From the NCBI RefSeq assembly GCF_004216575.1, contig NZ_SGWW01000001.1:124001-188000 (forward strand): a stretch of DNA of 64,000 nucleotides, given 5' to 3'. A program made the translations under genes and the position numbers. This DNA comes from Microcella putealis (GTDB taxonomy: Bacteria; Actinomycetota; Actinomycetes; Actinomycetales; Microbacteriaceae). Of this stretch, positions 1 through 9,849 are shown in pieces; position 1 is the first letter of the stretch, and every line of letters starts with the position of its first letter. Below the pieces are notes generated by a model that saw only the letters and a program-made list of their open reading frames with translations, had not been told where the DNA came from and did not search any database.

Positions 1-549
<549 letters not shown>

Positions 550-597
550 TGCACCCCCGATAGAGTGACCGTGACCCGCCCGAACGAAAGAGGATCT

Positions 598-1572
598 GTG
601 CGCACTGTTCCCGCGCTGCTCGTATCGACTGCCCTCCTCGCATCGTTGGCCGCCTGCGCTCCGCTGGGGGCTTCCGCCGACTGCGAGCCGGTGATCCCCG
701 CTGGCGAGTCACCCACGTACGTCGAGGTTGAGGGCGAGGTGTTCGAGGCTCCCGAGGTGAGCTTCCCGACCCCGCTGCGCACGAATGGCGCCGAGCGTGC
801 CGTGCTCGTCGAGGGCGAGGGTGAGCCGATCGCCGCGGGCCAGGTCGTTGACTTCCAGGTCAGCCTCTACTCGGGGGTCGACGGCACGCTCATCACGCAG
901 AGCGCCTACGACACGGCCGCAAACCCGCTGCGCCGCACGGCTGGCTCCGATATGGACATCCTGGCCGAGGTCGTGCAGTGCGCCGAGGTGGGTTCGCGAC
1001 TGGCCGCCACCGGCACCATCGCCGACGTCTTCGGCGAGGGAACCCTCGACCCGGCACTCGGCCTCGCCGACGATGACTCGGTCGTCCTGGTGCTTGACGT
1101 CGAGGCGGCCTACCTCGGCAAGGCGACCGGCCTGCCGCAGCTGGGAGCCCAGGGCGTACCCGCCGTCGTGACCGCCCCCGACGGGCGACCCGGCATCACG
1201 ATTCCCAACCAGGACGCGCCTACCGAACTCATTGACCACGTTCTGACGCTCGGCGATGGCGCCGAGATCACCGCGGGCGACCGCGTCGTCATGCACTACA
1301 CGGGCGTCATCTGGGATTCGGAGACGGTCTTCGATTCCAGCTGGGAGCGCGGCGCGCCGGCCACCTTCCCCGCCGTGAGCTTCCTTGAGCAGCAAGACGG
1401 CATCGTGCCCGGCCTCGCCGAGGCGATCGTCGGCAAGACCGTCGGCTCACAGGTCGTCGTCGTGATTCCGCCCGAGCTGGGCTACCCCGAGGGGCAGGCA
1501 CCGGCGACGATTCCCGCGGGCAGCACGATGGTGTTCGTCGTCGACATTCTCGGCATCGAAGACCGCGGCTGA
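598..1572 (+). CDS. FKBP-type peptidyl-prolyl isomerase lipoprotein
   Basis: Cell-surface prolyl isomerase. A GTG start at 598 is preferred over the upstream GTG at 565: it has AAAGAGGA just before it and gives a compact lipoprotein signal peptide ending in a LAAC lipobox about 20 residues in. A -10-like TAGAGT at 561-566 would give a 25-nt leader. The C-terminal 120 residues form an FKBP_C domain (AGDRVVMHYTG, FDSSWERG, the FLEQQDGIVPGLAEAI stretch, PPELGYP, IPAGSTMVFVVDIL). The middle part resembles a second, degenerate FKBP-like domain. It sits upstream of pafB, a common actinobacterial order. Substrates are unknown. Confidence 0.85.
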   Translation: MRTVPALLVSTALLASLAACAPLGASADCEPVIPAGESPTYVEVEGEVFEAPEVSFPTPLRTNGAERAVLVEGEGEPIAAGQVVDFQVSLYSGVDGTLITQSAYDTAANPLRRTAGSDMDILAEVVQCAEVGSRLAATGTIADVFGEGTLDPALGLADDDSVVLVLDVEAAYLGKATGLPQLGAQGVPAVVTAPDGRPGITIPNQDAPTELIDHVLTLGDGAEITAGDRVVMHYTGVIWDSETVFDSSWERGAPATFPAVSFLEQQDGIVPGLAEAIVGKTVGSQVVVVIPPELGYPEGQAPATIPAGSTMVFVVDILGIEDRG

Positions 1573-1587
1573 GCGTCGGTCGCGTTC

Positions 1588-1593
1588 TAGGAT
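1588..1593 (+). promoter_or_regulatory. -10 hexamer of pafB
   Basis: TAGGAT lies 7 nt upstream of the GTG at 1601, the spacing expected for a leaderless transcript. This favours GTG 1601 over the in-frame ATG at 1592, which overlaps the hexamer. No convincing -35 is visible. Confidence 0.45.
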
Positions 1594-1600
1594 GGCGGCT

Positions 1601-2593
1601 GTGACCGCTGACACGCCCGCACGCCGCACACCGGCCGAGGAGCGTCTCTTTCACCTCGTGCTCGCGCTGATCGCGACCGACACCGGGCTCACAAAGAGCC
1701 AGATTCTATCGACGGTCGAGGGCTACGCTCAGCGCTACGTTGCGGGGGCCGACAACGCGAGTCTCGAGCGCCAGTTCGAGCGAGACAAAGACGACCTGCG
1801 CGATCTGGGCATCCCGCTGGAGACCATCGACCAGCTCGGCGCCGATGGTGACACGAAGTTGCAGCGCTACCGCGTCTCGCGCGATGCGTACCCGATGCCC
1901 GACGATGTTGCCTTCACCGCCGACGAGCTGGCGCTGCTGTCTCTTGCCGGCCAGGTCTGGCGCGAGGGTTCGCTGAGCGATGACTCACGTCGCGCGCTCA
2001 CCAAGCTCCGCGGTCTGGGGGTAACCATCGGTGATGCCGTGATCGGCGTCGCGCCCACGCTGCGCGCGCTCGATCGTGCCCACAACCCGCTCACGGTAGC
2101 GATCTCTCGCGGCCGCCAGGTCGAGTTTTCGTATCTGAAACCGGGGGATGCGCGCCCCGAGGTGCGTCTCGTGTCCCCGCTCGCGCTCGTTCAGCACGAG
2201 GGGCGCTGGCACCTGTTGGCCTACGACGAGGTGCGCGACGGTGAGCGCACTTTCCTCTTACAGCGCATTGTGGGCACGGTTCGTCAGCGTGCCGGAACCG
2301 CTCGCACGGCGGCACCGGGCGACGCCGAGCGCGCGCTCGCCGAGCTCGCCGAGCTGTGGCGCCATAACGTCGCGACCGTGCGCTCTCAACCCGGCAGCGA
2401 GGCCGACGTCGTGCTGCGCAACCGCCGCGGTTCACACAGTGAGGGCGAGGTGTTGCACGTGCGATCAACCGATCTGACGCTGCTCGCCGACGAGCTCGCC
2501 GGTTTCGGTGATGAGGTTCAGGTGCTCGGCCCGCCCGCTCTGGTCGATGCCGTCGTCGAGCGCTGGGAACGCGTGGTGGCCGCCCATGGCTGA
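1601..2593 (+). CDS. pafB: WYL-domain transcriptional regulator PafB
   Basis: About 330 residues: an N-terminal winged-helix part (PAEERLFHLVLALIATDTGLTK, read in pieces), a middle linker, and a WYL domain (VEFSYLKPGDARPEVRLVSPL, WHLLAYDE). PafB with PafC forms the transcription activator of the LexA-independent DNA-damage response in mycobacteria (known from the family). The start is GTG 1601, 7 nt after a TAGGAT -10; the in-frame ATG at 1592 is the alternative. pafC follows with an 8-nt overlap, so the two subunits are probably translationally coupled. Confidence 0.9.
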   Translation: MTADTPARRTPAEERLFHLVLALIATDTGLTKSQILSTVEGYAQRYVAGADNASLERQFERDKDDLRDLGIPLETIDQLGADGDTKLQRYRVSRDAYPMPDDVAFTADELALLSLAGQVWREGSLSDDSRRALTKLRGLGVTIGDAVIGVAPTLRALDRAHNPLTVAISRGRQVEFSYLKPGDARPEVRLVSPLALVQHEGRWHLLAYDEVRDGERTFLLQRIVGTVRQRAGTARTAAPGDAERALAELAELWRHNVATVRSQPGSEADVVLRNRRGSHSEGEVLHVRSTDLTLLADELAGFGDEVQVLGPPALVDAVVERWERVVAAHG

Positions 2594-3578
2594 CGCGCGC
2601 GAGGCTCTCGGTACGACGCCCGATCGGCTGACGTTTCTTCTCGCTCTGGTTCCGTATCTCATCGATCAGGTGCAGGTCACGGTTGACCAGGCGGCAGCGC
2701 ACTTCGGCACCACGCCAGAGCGCATCCGCCGCTCGGTAGAACTCATTGCCGTGAGCGGCGTTCCCGACGCCAGCGGCAGCGTCCTCCCCGGCGCGGGCAT
2801 GTTCGACATCGACTGGGATCAGTTTGAGGACGAGCAGATCATCCGCTTTCGTCAGGCGCCTCTCACCGAGCAACCGCGCCTGTCGGGCCGCGAGGCCGCT
2901 GCGCTGCTCGCTGGCTTGCAGACCCTCGCCGCTCTGCCTGACTTCGCCGACCGCGATGAGCTCGCCGCACTCCGCGAGAAACTCACCCGGGGCGCGTCGG
3001 CGCAGCTCGCACCCGTCGCGGTCGACGTCATCGACCCGGGTGAGGTGCTTCGCACGGTGCGCGCCGCGCAGTCGGCGGGCCAGCGCCTCCGGCTCGACTA
3101 CGTGACGGGCGATGGCGACCGCCAAGAGCGGCTTGTCGATCCGATTCGCCTCGACTCCGTTGATGGTGTCTGGTACCTGCGCGCCTGGTGCGTGCACCGC
3201 GAAGCCGAGCGCACGTTCCGGCTTGACCGCATGGCGTCCGTGAGCTCCGTGGGGGAGGCGGACGCGCATCCCGCGTCGCTCGCCGACCCGGCGGCGCTGT
3301 TCAGCGGAGCCACCTCCGGAGCGACGCGCATCCAGATCGACATCGCCGACGACGCCCTCCCGCTGATCGCCGACTACCTGCCCGAGAGCATCGATCCGAT
3401 TCCGGATGCTCCCGGTCGCGTTCTTGCGACCGTCTCGCTCTCGCACACCGCGAAAATCGGTCGCCTCGCGGCCCGAGTCGGTCCGGCGGGGCACATCGTG
3501 ACCCCCGAGGCGAGGGACGAGGCGCGACACTGGGCCGAACGCGCGCTTGCCGCCCAGCGTCGAGGGTTAGACTCGTGA
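2586..3578 (+). CDS. pafC: WYL-domain transcriptional regulator PafC
   Basis: 330-residue partner of PafB. Start ATG 2586 overlaps the pafB stop; longer in-frame extensions upstream would run through pafB and are not used. N-terminal helix-turn-helix region (VDQAAAHFGTTPERIRRSVELI), a long connecting segment, then a WYL domain (LRLDYVTGDGDRQERLVDPIRL, WYLRAWCVHREAERTFRLDR). PafBC is proposed to sense single-stranded DNA through the WYL domains and to redirect RNA polymerase at damage-response promoters. The two proteins appear to be tandem paralogues; they are fused in some actinobacteria. Confidence 0.88.
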   Translation: MADAREALGTTPDRLTFLLALVPYLIDQVQVTVDQAAAHFGTTPERIRRSVELIAVSGVPDASGSVLPGAGMFDIDWDQFEDEQIIRFRQAPLTEQPRLSGREAAALLAGLQTLAALPDFADRDELAALREKLTRGASAQLAPVAVDVIDPGEVLRTVRAAQSAGQRLRLDYVTGDGDRQERLVDPIRLDSVDGVWYLRAWCVHREAERTFRLDRMASVSSVGEADAHPASLADPAALFSGATSGATRIQIDIADDALPLIADYLPESIDPIPDAPGRVLATVSLSHTAKIGRLAARVGPAGHIVTPEARDEARHWAERALAAQRRGLDS

Positions 3579-3616
3579 GCACCTCGCACCACCGCTACGT
3601 GAAGGACGTGAGCTGA

Positions 3617-3838
3617 ATGCCCCAACTCTCTGGCTGGACCGGCCTGATCCTCCTGTTGGTCATCCTGCTCTTGTTCGCCGCCCCCAAGCTGCCCCAGCTC
3701 GCGAAGAGCCTCGGTCAGTCGATGACGATCTTCAAGAAAGAGATCAAGGCGGGCAAAGACGACGACGGCGCGAACGCCGACGGTACGGCAAACGCCGAGG
3801 CGAAGTCGGACGGTCCCGACTCGACCACCACCAAGTAG
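3617..3838 (+). CDS. tatA: Sec-independent translocase protein TatA
   Basis: 73 residues. One N-terminal membrane helix (LILLLVILLLFAAPKLPQLAKSLG) with the conserved hinge, then an amphipathic helix and a charged, disordered tail: the classic TatA layout. It forms the protein-conducting oligomer of the twin-arginine export system. AAGGA lies about 12 nt upstream of the ATG. A TAGACT at 3568-3573 within the pafC end could be its own -10. tatC begins 3 nt after the stop, so both are probably co-transcribed. Confidence 0.93.
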   Translation: MPQLSGWTGLILLLVILLLFAAPKLPQLAKSLGQSMTIFKKEIKAGKDDDGANADGTANAEAKSDGPDSTTTK

Positions 3839-3841
3839 GCG

Positions 3842-4651
3842 GTGAGCGACCGCCCCCCGCGGTCCCGGAATCCCGAGGGCCGCATGACCCTCGGCCAGCA
3901 CCTGGTTGAACTGCGCAAGCGCATCACGATCGCGGGTCTCGCGATCATTGTGGCCGGAATCGCCGGCTGGTGGGTCGTTGACCCCATCTGGGCCGCGCTA
4001 AGTGCACCGGTTTTGCAGATCGCGCAAGAGCAAGACCGCGAAGCAGCCATTACCTATGTGACCGTCGGCGAGGCGTTCGATACCCGGCTGATCATCATGT
4101 TCCTCGTGGGCATCGTGGCCTCGTCCCCGGTGTGGCTCTACCAACTCTGGGCGTTTATCGTGCCCGCGCTCCACAAGAACGAGAAGCGCTACGCCGTCGG
4201 TTTCCTGCTCGCGGGGGCCCCGCTCTTCATCGGCGGCTGTGTCGCCGCTTGGTTCGTCTTCCCGAACATCGTGACCCTGCTCACCGGATTCGCGTTTGGC
4301 GAGTCTGCGACCCTCCTCACTGCCCGGGTGTACCTCGACTTCGCCGTGAAGTTCATCCTCGCGATCGGCGTGGGCTTCGTGCTGCCGCTGCTGTTGGTGC
4401 TGCTCAACTTCGCTCGTGTGTTGAGCGCTCAGTCGATGCTGAAGTCGTGGCGCTGGGCGATTCTGGCTATCGCCACCTTCACCGCGCTCGCGACCCCTGC
4501 GGCTGACGTGCTGTCGATGGTGCTGCTGGCGATTCCCCTCATCGGCCTCTACTTCGCGGCGTGTGCGGTGGCGGCGTTCAATGACAAGCGCATCGCGAAG
4601 CGCGAGGCCGCCATGATCGACGAGTACGGGCTCGCCGCCAGCGATGACTGA
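3842..4651 (+). CDS. tatC: Sec-independent translocase protein TatC
   Basis: 269 residues with six predicted membrane helices. MTLGQHLVELRKRI near the N-terminus is the conserved TatC signature that binds the twin-arginine signal, and the VWLYQLWAFIVPALHKNEKR segment is also diagnostic. The start is GTG 3842, just after tatA; ATG (MTLGQHL) 14 codons later is an alternative. It ends in an 8-nt overlap with the helicase gene. It is the receptor subunit of the Tat translocon in the cytoplasmic membrane. Confidence 0.93.
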   Translation: MSDRPPRSRNPEGRMTLGQHLVELRKRITIAGLAIIVAGIAGWWVVDPIWAALSAPVLQIAQEQDREAAITYVTVGEAFDTRLIIMFLVGIVASSPVWLYQLWAFIVPALHKNEKRYAVGFLLAGAPLFIGGCVAAWFVFPNIVTLLTGFAFGESATLLTARVYLDFAVKFILAIGVGFVLPLLLVLLNFARVLSAQSMLKSWRWAILAIATFTALATPAADVLSMVLLAIPLIGLYFAACAVAAFNDKRIAKREAAMIDEYGLAASDD

Positions 4652-7076
4652 CGCGCTGTCGCCCGCCGAGCGGTTCGAGCAGGCGCGGGCGATGCGCTCG
4701 CTGCCGCGGCTGTCGGCCTTTCGCGACCAACTGACCTTCGATCTCGACCCGTTCCAAATCGCGGCGTGCCGCACGCTCGAAGAGGGTCGCAGCGTGCTCG
4801 TTGCCGCCCCGACCGGCGCAGGCAAGACGATCGTCGCCGAGTTCGCGGTCTTCCTCGCAATGTTCGACGCCCGCGCGAAGATCTTCTACACGGCGCCCAT
4901 GAAGGCGCTCAGCAATCAGAAGTACACCGAGCTGGTCGCACAGTACGGGCCGAGCGAGGTGGGCCTGCTCACGGGCGACACCAACATCAACGCGACCGCC
5001 CGCATCGTCGTCATGACGACCGAGGTGCTGCGCAACATGCTCTACGCCGACTCCGACCTCTTGGCCGACCTCGCGTACGTGGTCATGGACGAGGTGCACT
5101 ACCTCGCCGACCGCTTCCGCGGCGCGGTCTGGGAAGAGGTCATCATCCACCTCTCCGAGCGGGTGCGGCTGATCTCGCTGTCGGCCACCGTGTCGAACGC
5201 CGAGGAATTCGGCGACTGGCTGCAAGCGGTCCGCGGCGACACCGACGTGATCGTCTCCGAGGTGCGCCCTGTGCCCCTCGAGCAGCACGTCATCGTGCGC
5301 TCCAAAATGGTCGACCTGTTCGACTCGTCGGGCAGGGCCGCGACTCATCGCGTGAACCCCGAGCTCGTCCAACTCGCGAAGGCGGGTGGGTACGCGCAGG
5401 GCCAGGGCGGCCGTGGGCGCAAGCACCCCGGCCGCTGGCAGGCACATCGCGGCCGCGACGAGGGCCGCATGAGCCGCGCCGAGATCGTGCACCTGCTCGA
5501 CGGCAAGAATTTGTTGCCCGCGATCTTTTTCATCTTCAGCCGCATGGGCTGCGACCAGGCCGTGCGGCAGGTATTGCGGTCGGGCGTGCGGCTGACGGAC
5601 GCCCACGAGCGCGAGGAGATCCGCCAGATCGTCGAAGAGCGCTGCCGCACTCTCCGCGACGACGACCTCGCCGTGCTCGGCTACTGGGAGTGGCTCGACG
5701 GCCTCCAGCGCGGCGTAGCCGCGCACCACGCGGGTCTGCTGCCCGCATTTAAAGAGGTCGTCGAAGAGCTCTTCCAGAAGAAGCTGCTGAAGGCGGTGTT
5801 CGCGACCGAGACCCTCGCCCTCGGCATCAACATGCCGGCGCGCACCGTTGTGCTCGAGAAGCTCGAGAAGTTCAACGGCGAAGCGCGCGTGCCGATCACG
5901 CCGGGGGAGTACACCCAGCTCACCGGCCGGGCTGGCCGCCGCGGCATCGACGTCGAGGGGCACTCGGTCATTCAGTGGGCCTCGGGGCTCGACCCGCAGG
6001 CCGTCGCCTCGCTCGCCTCCCGTCGCACCTATCCGCTGAATTCCTCGTTCCGCCCGACCTACAATATGGCCGTGAACCTCATCGAGCAATTTGGCCGCCC
6101 GCGCACGCGCGAGATTCTCGAAAGCTCGTTCGCGCAGTTCCAGGCAGACCGCGCCGTCGTCGACCTCGCGCGCACGGTCCGCAAGCACGACGAGGCGCTC
6201 GACGGCTACGCCCGCGCCATGGAGTGCCACCTCGGTGACTTCCGGCAATACTCGTCGCTTCGCCGTGAGCTCAGCGACCTCGAGCGGCGCCGGGCGACGG
6301 ATGCGCAGGGTCGCGCCGAGCGCGATCGTCGCCAAAAGCAGATCGAGGGCGTCCGCACCCGGATGCGTAAGCATCCCTGTCACGGATGTTCCGATCGCGA
6401 GGCCCACGCCCGGTGGGCCGAGCGCTACTGGCGCCTCAAGCGTGATCGCGACCGCGTGAGCCGGCAGATCGAGGGACGCACCGGTGCGGTCGCGCAGGTG
6501 TTCGACCGCGTCACCGAGGTGCTCGGCGAACTCGGCTACCTCGTCACCGATGAGCATGGCCGCCTCGGCCTGTCGACCCACGGTCGAGCGCTTCGTCGCA
6601 TCTACGGCGAGCGTGATCTCCTCGTCGCCGAGGCCCTGCGCCGCAACCTGTGGCGCGACCTCGATGCACCCGGGCTCGCGGCGATGGCCTGCGCGATCGT
6701 CTTCCAGGCGCGTCGCGACGATGGCCAGGCGCCCGAGTACGCCCTGCCGCGCGGAGCGTTCCGCGCGGTGCTGTCCCGCACGCAAGAACTGTGGGCCACC
6801 CTCGACGACCTCGAGCGCGACCACCGACTTCCCGGCTCCGACCCGCTCGCGACGACACTTGCCCTGCCTATGCAACGCTGGGCCCAGGGCGCCACCCTTG
6901 AGGCCGTGCTGCGCGACGCCGACCTCGCGGCGGGCGACTTCGTGCGCTGGTGCAAGCAGACGATCGACCTGCTCGACCAGATCTCTCTCGTCGCCGATGG
7001 TCCCGTCGGACGCACCGCCCGTACCGCCCTCGACTCCGTGCGACGCGGCATCGTCGCGTACAGCTCCGTTGCGTAG
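4644..7076 (+). CDS. helY: Ski2/Mtr4-like DEVH-box RNA helicase
   Basis: 810 residues. Superfamily 2 helicase with Walker A APTGAGKT (about residues 55-62), DEVH Walker B, motif III SATVSNAEEF, and the helicase C motifs TETLALGINMPAR and QLTGRAGRRGID. The C-terminal half holds a DSHCT-like helical region, including a CHGC segment. Such proteins are the actinobacterial HelY group; roles in RNA processing are inferred from Ski2/Mtr4. The ATG overlaps the tatC stop by 8 nt, so expression is tied to the tat genes. Confidence 0.88.
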   Translation: MTDALSPAERFEQARAMRSLPRLSAFRDQLTFDLDPFQIAACRTLEEGRSVLVAAPTGAGKTIVAEFAVFLAMFDARAKIFYTAPMKALSNQKYTELVAQYGPSEVGLLTGDTNINATARIVVMTTEVLRNMLYADSDLLADLAYVVMDEVHYLADRFRGAVWEEVIIHLSERVRLISLSATVSNAEEFGDWLQAVRGDTDVIVSEVRPVPLEQHVIVRSKMVDLFDSSGRAATHRVNPELVQLAKAGGYAQGQGGRGRKHPGRWQAHRGRDEGRMSRAEIVHLLDGKNLLPAIFFIFSRMGCDQAVRQVLRSGVRLTDAHEREEIRQIVEERCRTLRDDDLAVLGYWEWLDGLQRGVAAHHAGLLPAFKEVVEELFQKKLLKAVFATETLALGINMPARTVVLEKLEKFNGEARVPITPGEYTQLTGRAGRRGIDVEGHSVIQWASGLDPQAVASLASRRTYPLNSSFRPTYNMAVNLIEQFGRPRTREILESSFAQFQADRAVVDLARTVRKHDEALDGYARAMECHLGDFRQYSSLRRELSDLERRRATDAQGRAERDRRQKQIEGVRTRMRKHPCHGCSDREAHARWAERYWRLKRDRDRVSRQIEGRTGAVAQVFDRVTEVLGELGYLVTDEHGRLGLSTHGRALRRIYGERDLLVAEALRRNLWRDLDAPGLAAMACAIVFQARRDDGQAPEYALPRGAFRAVLSRTQELWATLDDLERDHRLPGSDPLATTLALPMQRWAQGATLEAVLRDADLAAGDFVRWCKQTIDLLDQISLVADGPVGRTARTALDSVRRGIVAYSSVA

Positions 7077-7107
7077 CGCGCATCCGTCTGACGTTTCGCC
7101 GACGCCG

Positions 7108-8610
7108 ATGAGCTGGGCGCTGCTCGCGGCCGTGGGCGGCGGCTGGCTCATGAGCCTCGCGTACCCCGATCCGGGCTGGTGGCCGCTGCTGGTGCCCGGG
7201 CTCGGGCTCGTCCTGTGGGCGCTGCGAGGCAGGGGAGTGGGCGGAGGGTTGCTCGTCGGTGCCGTGAGCGGCTTCGCGTACTACGGGTTTCTCATCGAGT
7301 GGCTGACGGTGTACCTCGGCCTCGTACCATGGCTCGCCCTCACGCTCGCGCAGGTGTTCTTCACCGCACTCGGGGGCGCGCTCATTGCGCAGGCGTGGCG
7401 GTGGGTGCCGCGCGCCTGGCCAGGGCCAGCCGGTCGGCTCGTGCTCACTCCCGTCGTCGTCGCCGGCGCCTGGATGACCCGCGAGGCCGTGTCAAGCGTG
7501 TTCCCGTTCGGCGGCTTCGCGTGGGGTCGACTCGCGCACTCACAGGCCGAGGGGCCGCTCGCGCCGCTCGTGGCGTGGACGGGGTTCTCTGCGCTCAGCT
7601 TTCTGATTGCGGCCCTGGTCGCGGTGACGGTCGCCGCGATCGGCGCGACCGATCTCGCGAGACTGCACCGCGCATCCGTACCGGTGGGCCTCGCGGCCGC
7701 ACTGCTCGTGTGGCCGGCGTTCCCCATTGCGACGACCGGCACCATGACGGTCGCGGCCGTGCAGGGCAACTCGAATTCGGGACTCTTCGCCGACTACCAG
7801 CGCGGAGAGATTCTCCAGGATCACTACGACGCCACGCAGCCGCTGTTCGGCCGCGACGACATCGATCTGCTGGTCTGGCCCGAGAACGCGAGCGACCTCG
7901 ATCCGCTTCGCGACGACTACGCCAGTCAGGTTATGGACATCGTGTCCCGCGAGGTCGGCGCCCCGCTTGCCGTCGGCACGATCACGGCCTCCGGCGACGA
8001 GACGTTTAACTCGCAACTGTTGTGGCGTGCCGGGGAGGGGGCGGTCGATCAATACGACAAGATTCGGCCCGTGCCGTTCGCCGAGTACCTGCCGATGCGC
8101 GACTTCTTCACCCCGTTGGCACCCGACTTGTTCGCCCTCGTGCCCCGCGACTACTCGTTCGGGCAGCGCGACACGGTCTTCGACATTGACGGCGTCATCG
8201 CCGGGATCGCGATCTGCTGGGACATCGTTAGCGACGACCTCTTCTTCCAGACCATCGACGACGACGCCGAGATCTTGATCTCGCCCACCAACAACGCCGA
8301 CTTCGGGGTCAGTGATCAGAGTGTTCAACAGCTGGCTATTGCGCGTCTGCGGGCAATCGAGGCGGGGCGCACCCTCGTTAACGCCTCGACGGTCGGGGCC
8401 AGCGCCATCGTCGCACCCGACGGGTCGACGATCACCGACTTGCCGCTGTTCACCGCGGGCACCATGGTCGCCGACGTACCGCTGAGCGACACCGTCACAC
8501 CGGCGCACTACTTCGGTCGATTCCTCGAGTGGCTCGTCATCATCTTCACGGTGACGACGATCGGTGCCGCGCGCGTGCTCGGTCGCGGCACCGCAAAGGG
8601 CAAGCGATGA
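7108..8610 (+). CDS. lnt: apolipoprotein N-acyltransferase
   Basis: 500 residues. The N-terminal half is a bundle of membrane helices; the second half is a nitrilase-like catalytic domain. The catalytic triad is visible: Glu259 in WPENAS, Lys318 in YDKIRPVPFAEYLP and Cys370 in AICWDIVSDD. The enzyme N-acylates the diacylglyceryl-cysteine of lipoproteins, such as the FKBP protein of this window. ATG 7108 is the first good start after the helicase stop. The gene ends in an ATGA overlap with ppm1. In mycobacteria lnt and ppm1 are fused; here they are separate but coupled. Confidence 0.9.
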   Translation: MSWALLAAVGGGWLMSLAYPDPGWWPLLVPGLGLVLWALRGRGVGGGLLVGAVSGFAYYGFLIEWLTVYLGLVPWLALTLAQVFFTALGGALIAQAWRWVPRAWPGPAGRLVLTPVVVAGAWMTREAVSSVFPFGGFAWGRLAHSQAEGPLAPLVAWTGFSALSFLIAALVAVTVAAIGATDLARLHRASVPVGLAAALLVWPAFPIATTGTMTVAAVQGNSNSGLFADYQRGEILQDHYDATQPLFGRDDIDLLVWPENASDLDPLRDDYASQVMDIVSREVGAPLAVGTITASGDETFNSQLLWRAGEGAVDQYDKIRPVPFAEYLPMRDFFTPLAPDLFALVPRDYSFGQRDTVFDIDGVIAGIAICWDIVSDDLFFQTIDDDAEILISPTNNADFGVSDQSVQQLAIARLRAIEAGRTLVNASTVGASAIVAPDGSTITDLPLFTAGTMVADVPLSDTVTPAHYFGRFLEWLVIIFTVTTIGAARVLGRGTAKGKR

Positions 8611-9368
8611 CCCCGGCGCCCCGCACCGGGTCCGACAGCCTCGTCATCGTGCCCACCTACAACGAGGCCGACAGCATCCGCTCGATCGTCTCGCGTATCC
8701 GCATCGCCGTCCCCGATGCCGATGTGCTGATCGTCGACGATGCGTCACCCGACGGCACCGGCGCAATCGCTGACGAACTGGCCGCCGGCGACGCGTCGAT
8801 CCGGGTGTTGCACCGTGCCGGTAAGAGCGGACTCGGTAGCGCTTATCTTGCGGGCTTCGCGCGCGCCACGAGCGAGCAGTACACCTGGGTGATCGAGATT
8901 GACGCCGATGGTTCGCACGACCCCGCCGAACTGCCGGCGATGCTGACGCTCGCCCACGATGTGGGCGCCGCACTCGTCATCGGATCACGCTGGATTCCCG
9001 GAGGCAGCGTCGTGAACTGGCCGTGGATCCGGCGCGCGATCTCGCGCTCCGGCAACGCCTACGCCCGGTGGATGCTGGGGTCACGAATCCAGGACATCAC
9101 TGCCGGTTTCCGGGTCTTCCGCGTTGCAGCGCTCGCGGGCCTCGACCGCGAGCATGTCGCGAGCCAGGGCTACTGCTTCCAAGTGGAGCTTGCGTGGCGC
9201 GTCGAGCAGTCTGGGGGAGTGGTGCGCGAGCACCCCATTGCCTTCGTCGAGCGCGCGAGTGGCCGATCAAAGATGCACGCCGGCATCGTGCTGGAGGCGT
9301 TGGCGCGCGTCACCCTGTGGGGCATTAGCTCGCGCCGGGGCCGACGGCGCGTGGCCCCGACCCGGTAG
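8607..9368 (+). CDS. ppm1: polyprenol monophosphomannose synthase (GT2)
   Basis: 253 residues. Family 2 glycosyltransferase: VIVPTYNEADSIRSIV at the N-terminus, LIVDDASPDGTGAIAD (nucleotide binding), EIDADGSHDP (DxD), and YCFQVELAWR. It transfers mannose from GDP-mannose to polyprenyl phosphate, the donor for lipoglycans and for protein O-mannosylation. There is no C-terminal membrane region, so it probably works with a membrane partner; Lnt, encoded just upstream with an ATGA overlap, is the known partner domain in mycobacteria. It converges with rbpA 7 bp beyond its stop. Confidence 0.88.
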   Translation: MTPAPRTGSDSLVIVPTYNEADSIRSIVSRIRIAVPDADVLIVDDASPDGTGAIADELAAGDASIRVLHRAGKSGLGSAYLAGFARATSEQYTWVIEIDADGSHDPAELPAMLTLAHDVGAALVIGSRWIPGGSVVNWPWIRRAISRSGNAYARWMLGSRIQDITAGFRVFRVAALAGLDREHVASQGYCFQVELAWRVEQSGGVVREHPIAFVERASGRSKMHAGIVLEALARVTLWGISSRRGRRRVAPTR

Positions 9369-9375
9369 GCGGCGG

Positions 9376-9744
9376 CTAGGCGCGCAGTCGTTCTCCACCA
9401 CCGCGGCGGGCGCGCAACAGCTCGAGCCGTTCTTGGAGCAGCTCTTCCAGCTCGTCGCGGGTGCGTCGCTCGAGCAGCATGTCCCAGTGGGTGCGCACGG
9501 CTTTCTGTTCGCCCTCGTCGATGTCGACGGGCGTACCATCCGGTGCAAGAAGGCGACCCTCCTTGCCCGACTTGGGCGACTCCCACGTGCCGGGGAGTTC
9601 GGCGTCGGCGGCGAAGATCACGTCAAACTCTTCTCCGTCGGTCGTGCGGAAGCGAGCGCGTTGACGCTCCGCGAATTCGACGCCCTCTTCACTTTGCAAG
9701 CTCTGCGATCCGAGTCGCATGCCGCGAAGGGTTCGGTCAGCCAT
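9376..9744 (-). CDS. rbpA: RNA polymerase-binding protein RbpA
   Basis: 122 residues. Clear family match: MADRTLRGMRLGSQS at the N-terminus, RARFRTTDGEEFDVIFA in the RbpA core domain, PGTWESPKSGKEG, and the C-terminal sigma-binding part HWDMLLERRTRDELEELLQE. It stabilises the promoter complex of the principal sigma factor. The SD is strong (AGGAGGTG). The Gly/Arg-rich C-terminal tail is a little longer than usual. It converges with ppm1 and has its own promoter region upstream. Confidence 0.93.
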   Translation of the reverse strand: MADRTLRGMRLGSQSLQSEEGVEFAERQRARFRTTDGEEFDVIFAADAELPGTWESPKSGKEGRLLAPDGTPVDIDEGEQKAVRTHWDMLLERRTRDELEELLQERLELLRARRGGGERLRA

Positions 9745-9805
9745 CGTGCACCTCCTATCACCGTCGGGGGAAATTCCATGAATAGGTATAGACCCGACAG
9801 ATGAG

Positions 9806-9831
9806 AACCACGGGGGTGCCCGTCGTCTTCC
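9806..9831 (-). promoter_or_regulatory. possible SigR/SigH-type promoter of rbpA
   Basis: On the minus strand GGAAG (9831-9827) is followed after exactly 18 nt by GTT (9808-9806). The stress sigma factors SigR/SigH recognise GGAAT-N18-19-GTT, so only one -35 base differs. rbpA is a known SigR target in Streptomyces. The leader to the ATG would be about 50 nt. Confidence 0.4.
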
Positions 9832-9849
9832 CAGAACTTTGACAGTCGC

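Noticed and set aside
4578..7151. 857-codon open frame antisense to helY
   Set aside because: High-GC artefact: the other strand is a full helicase with all motifs; the antisense product has low-complexity composition.
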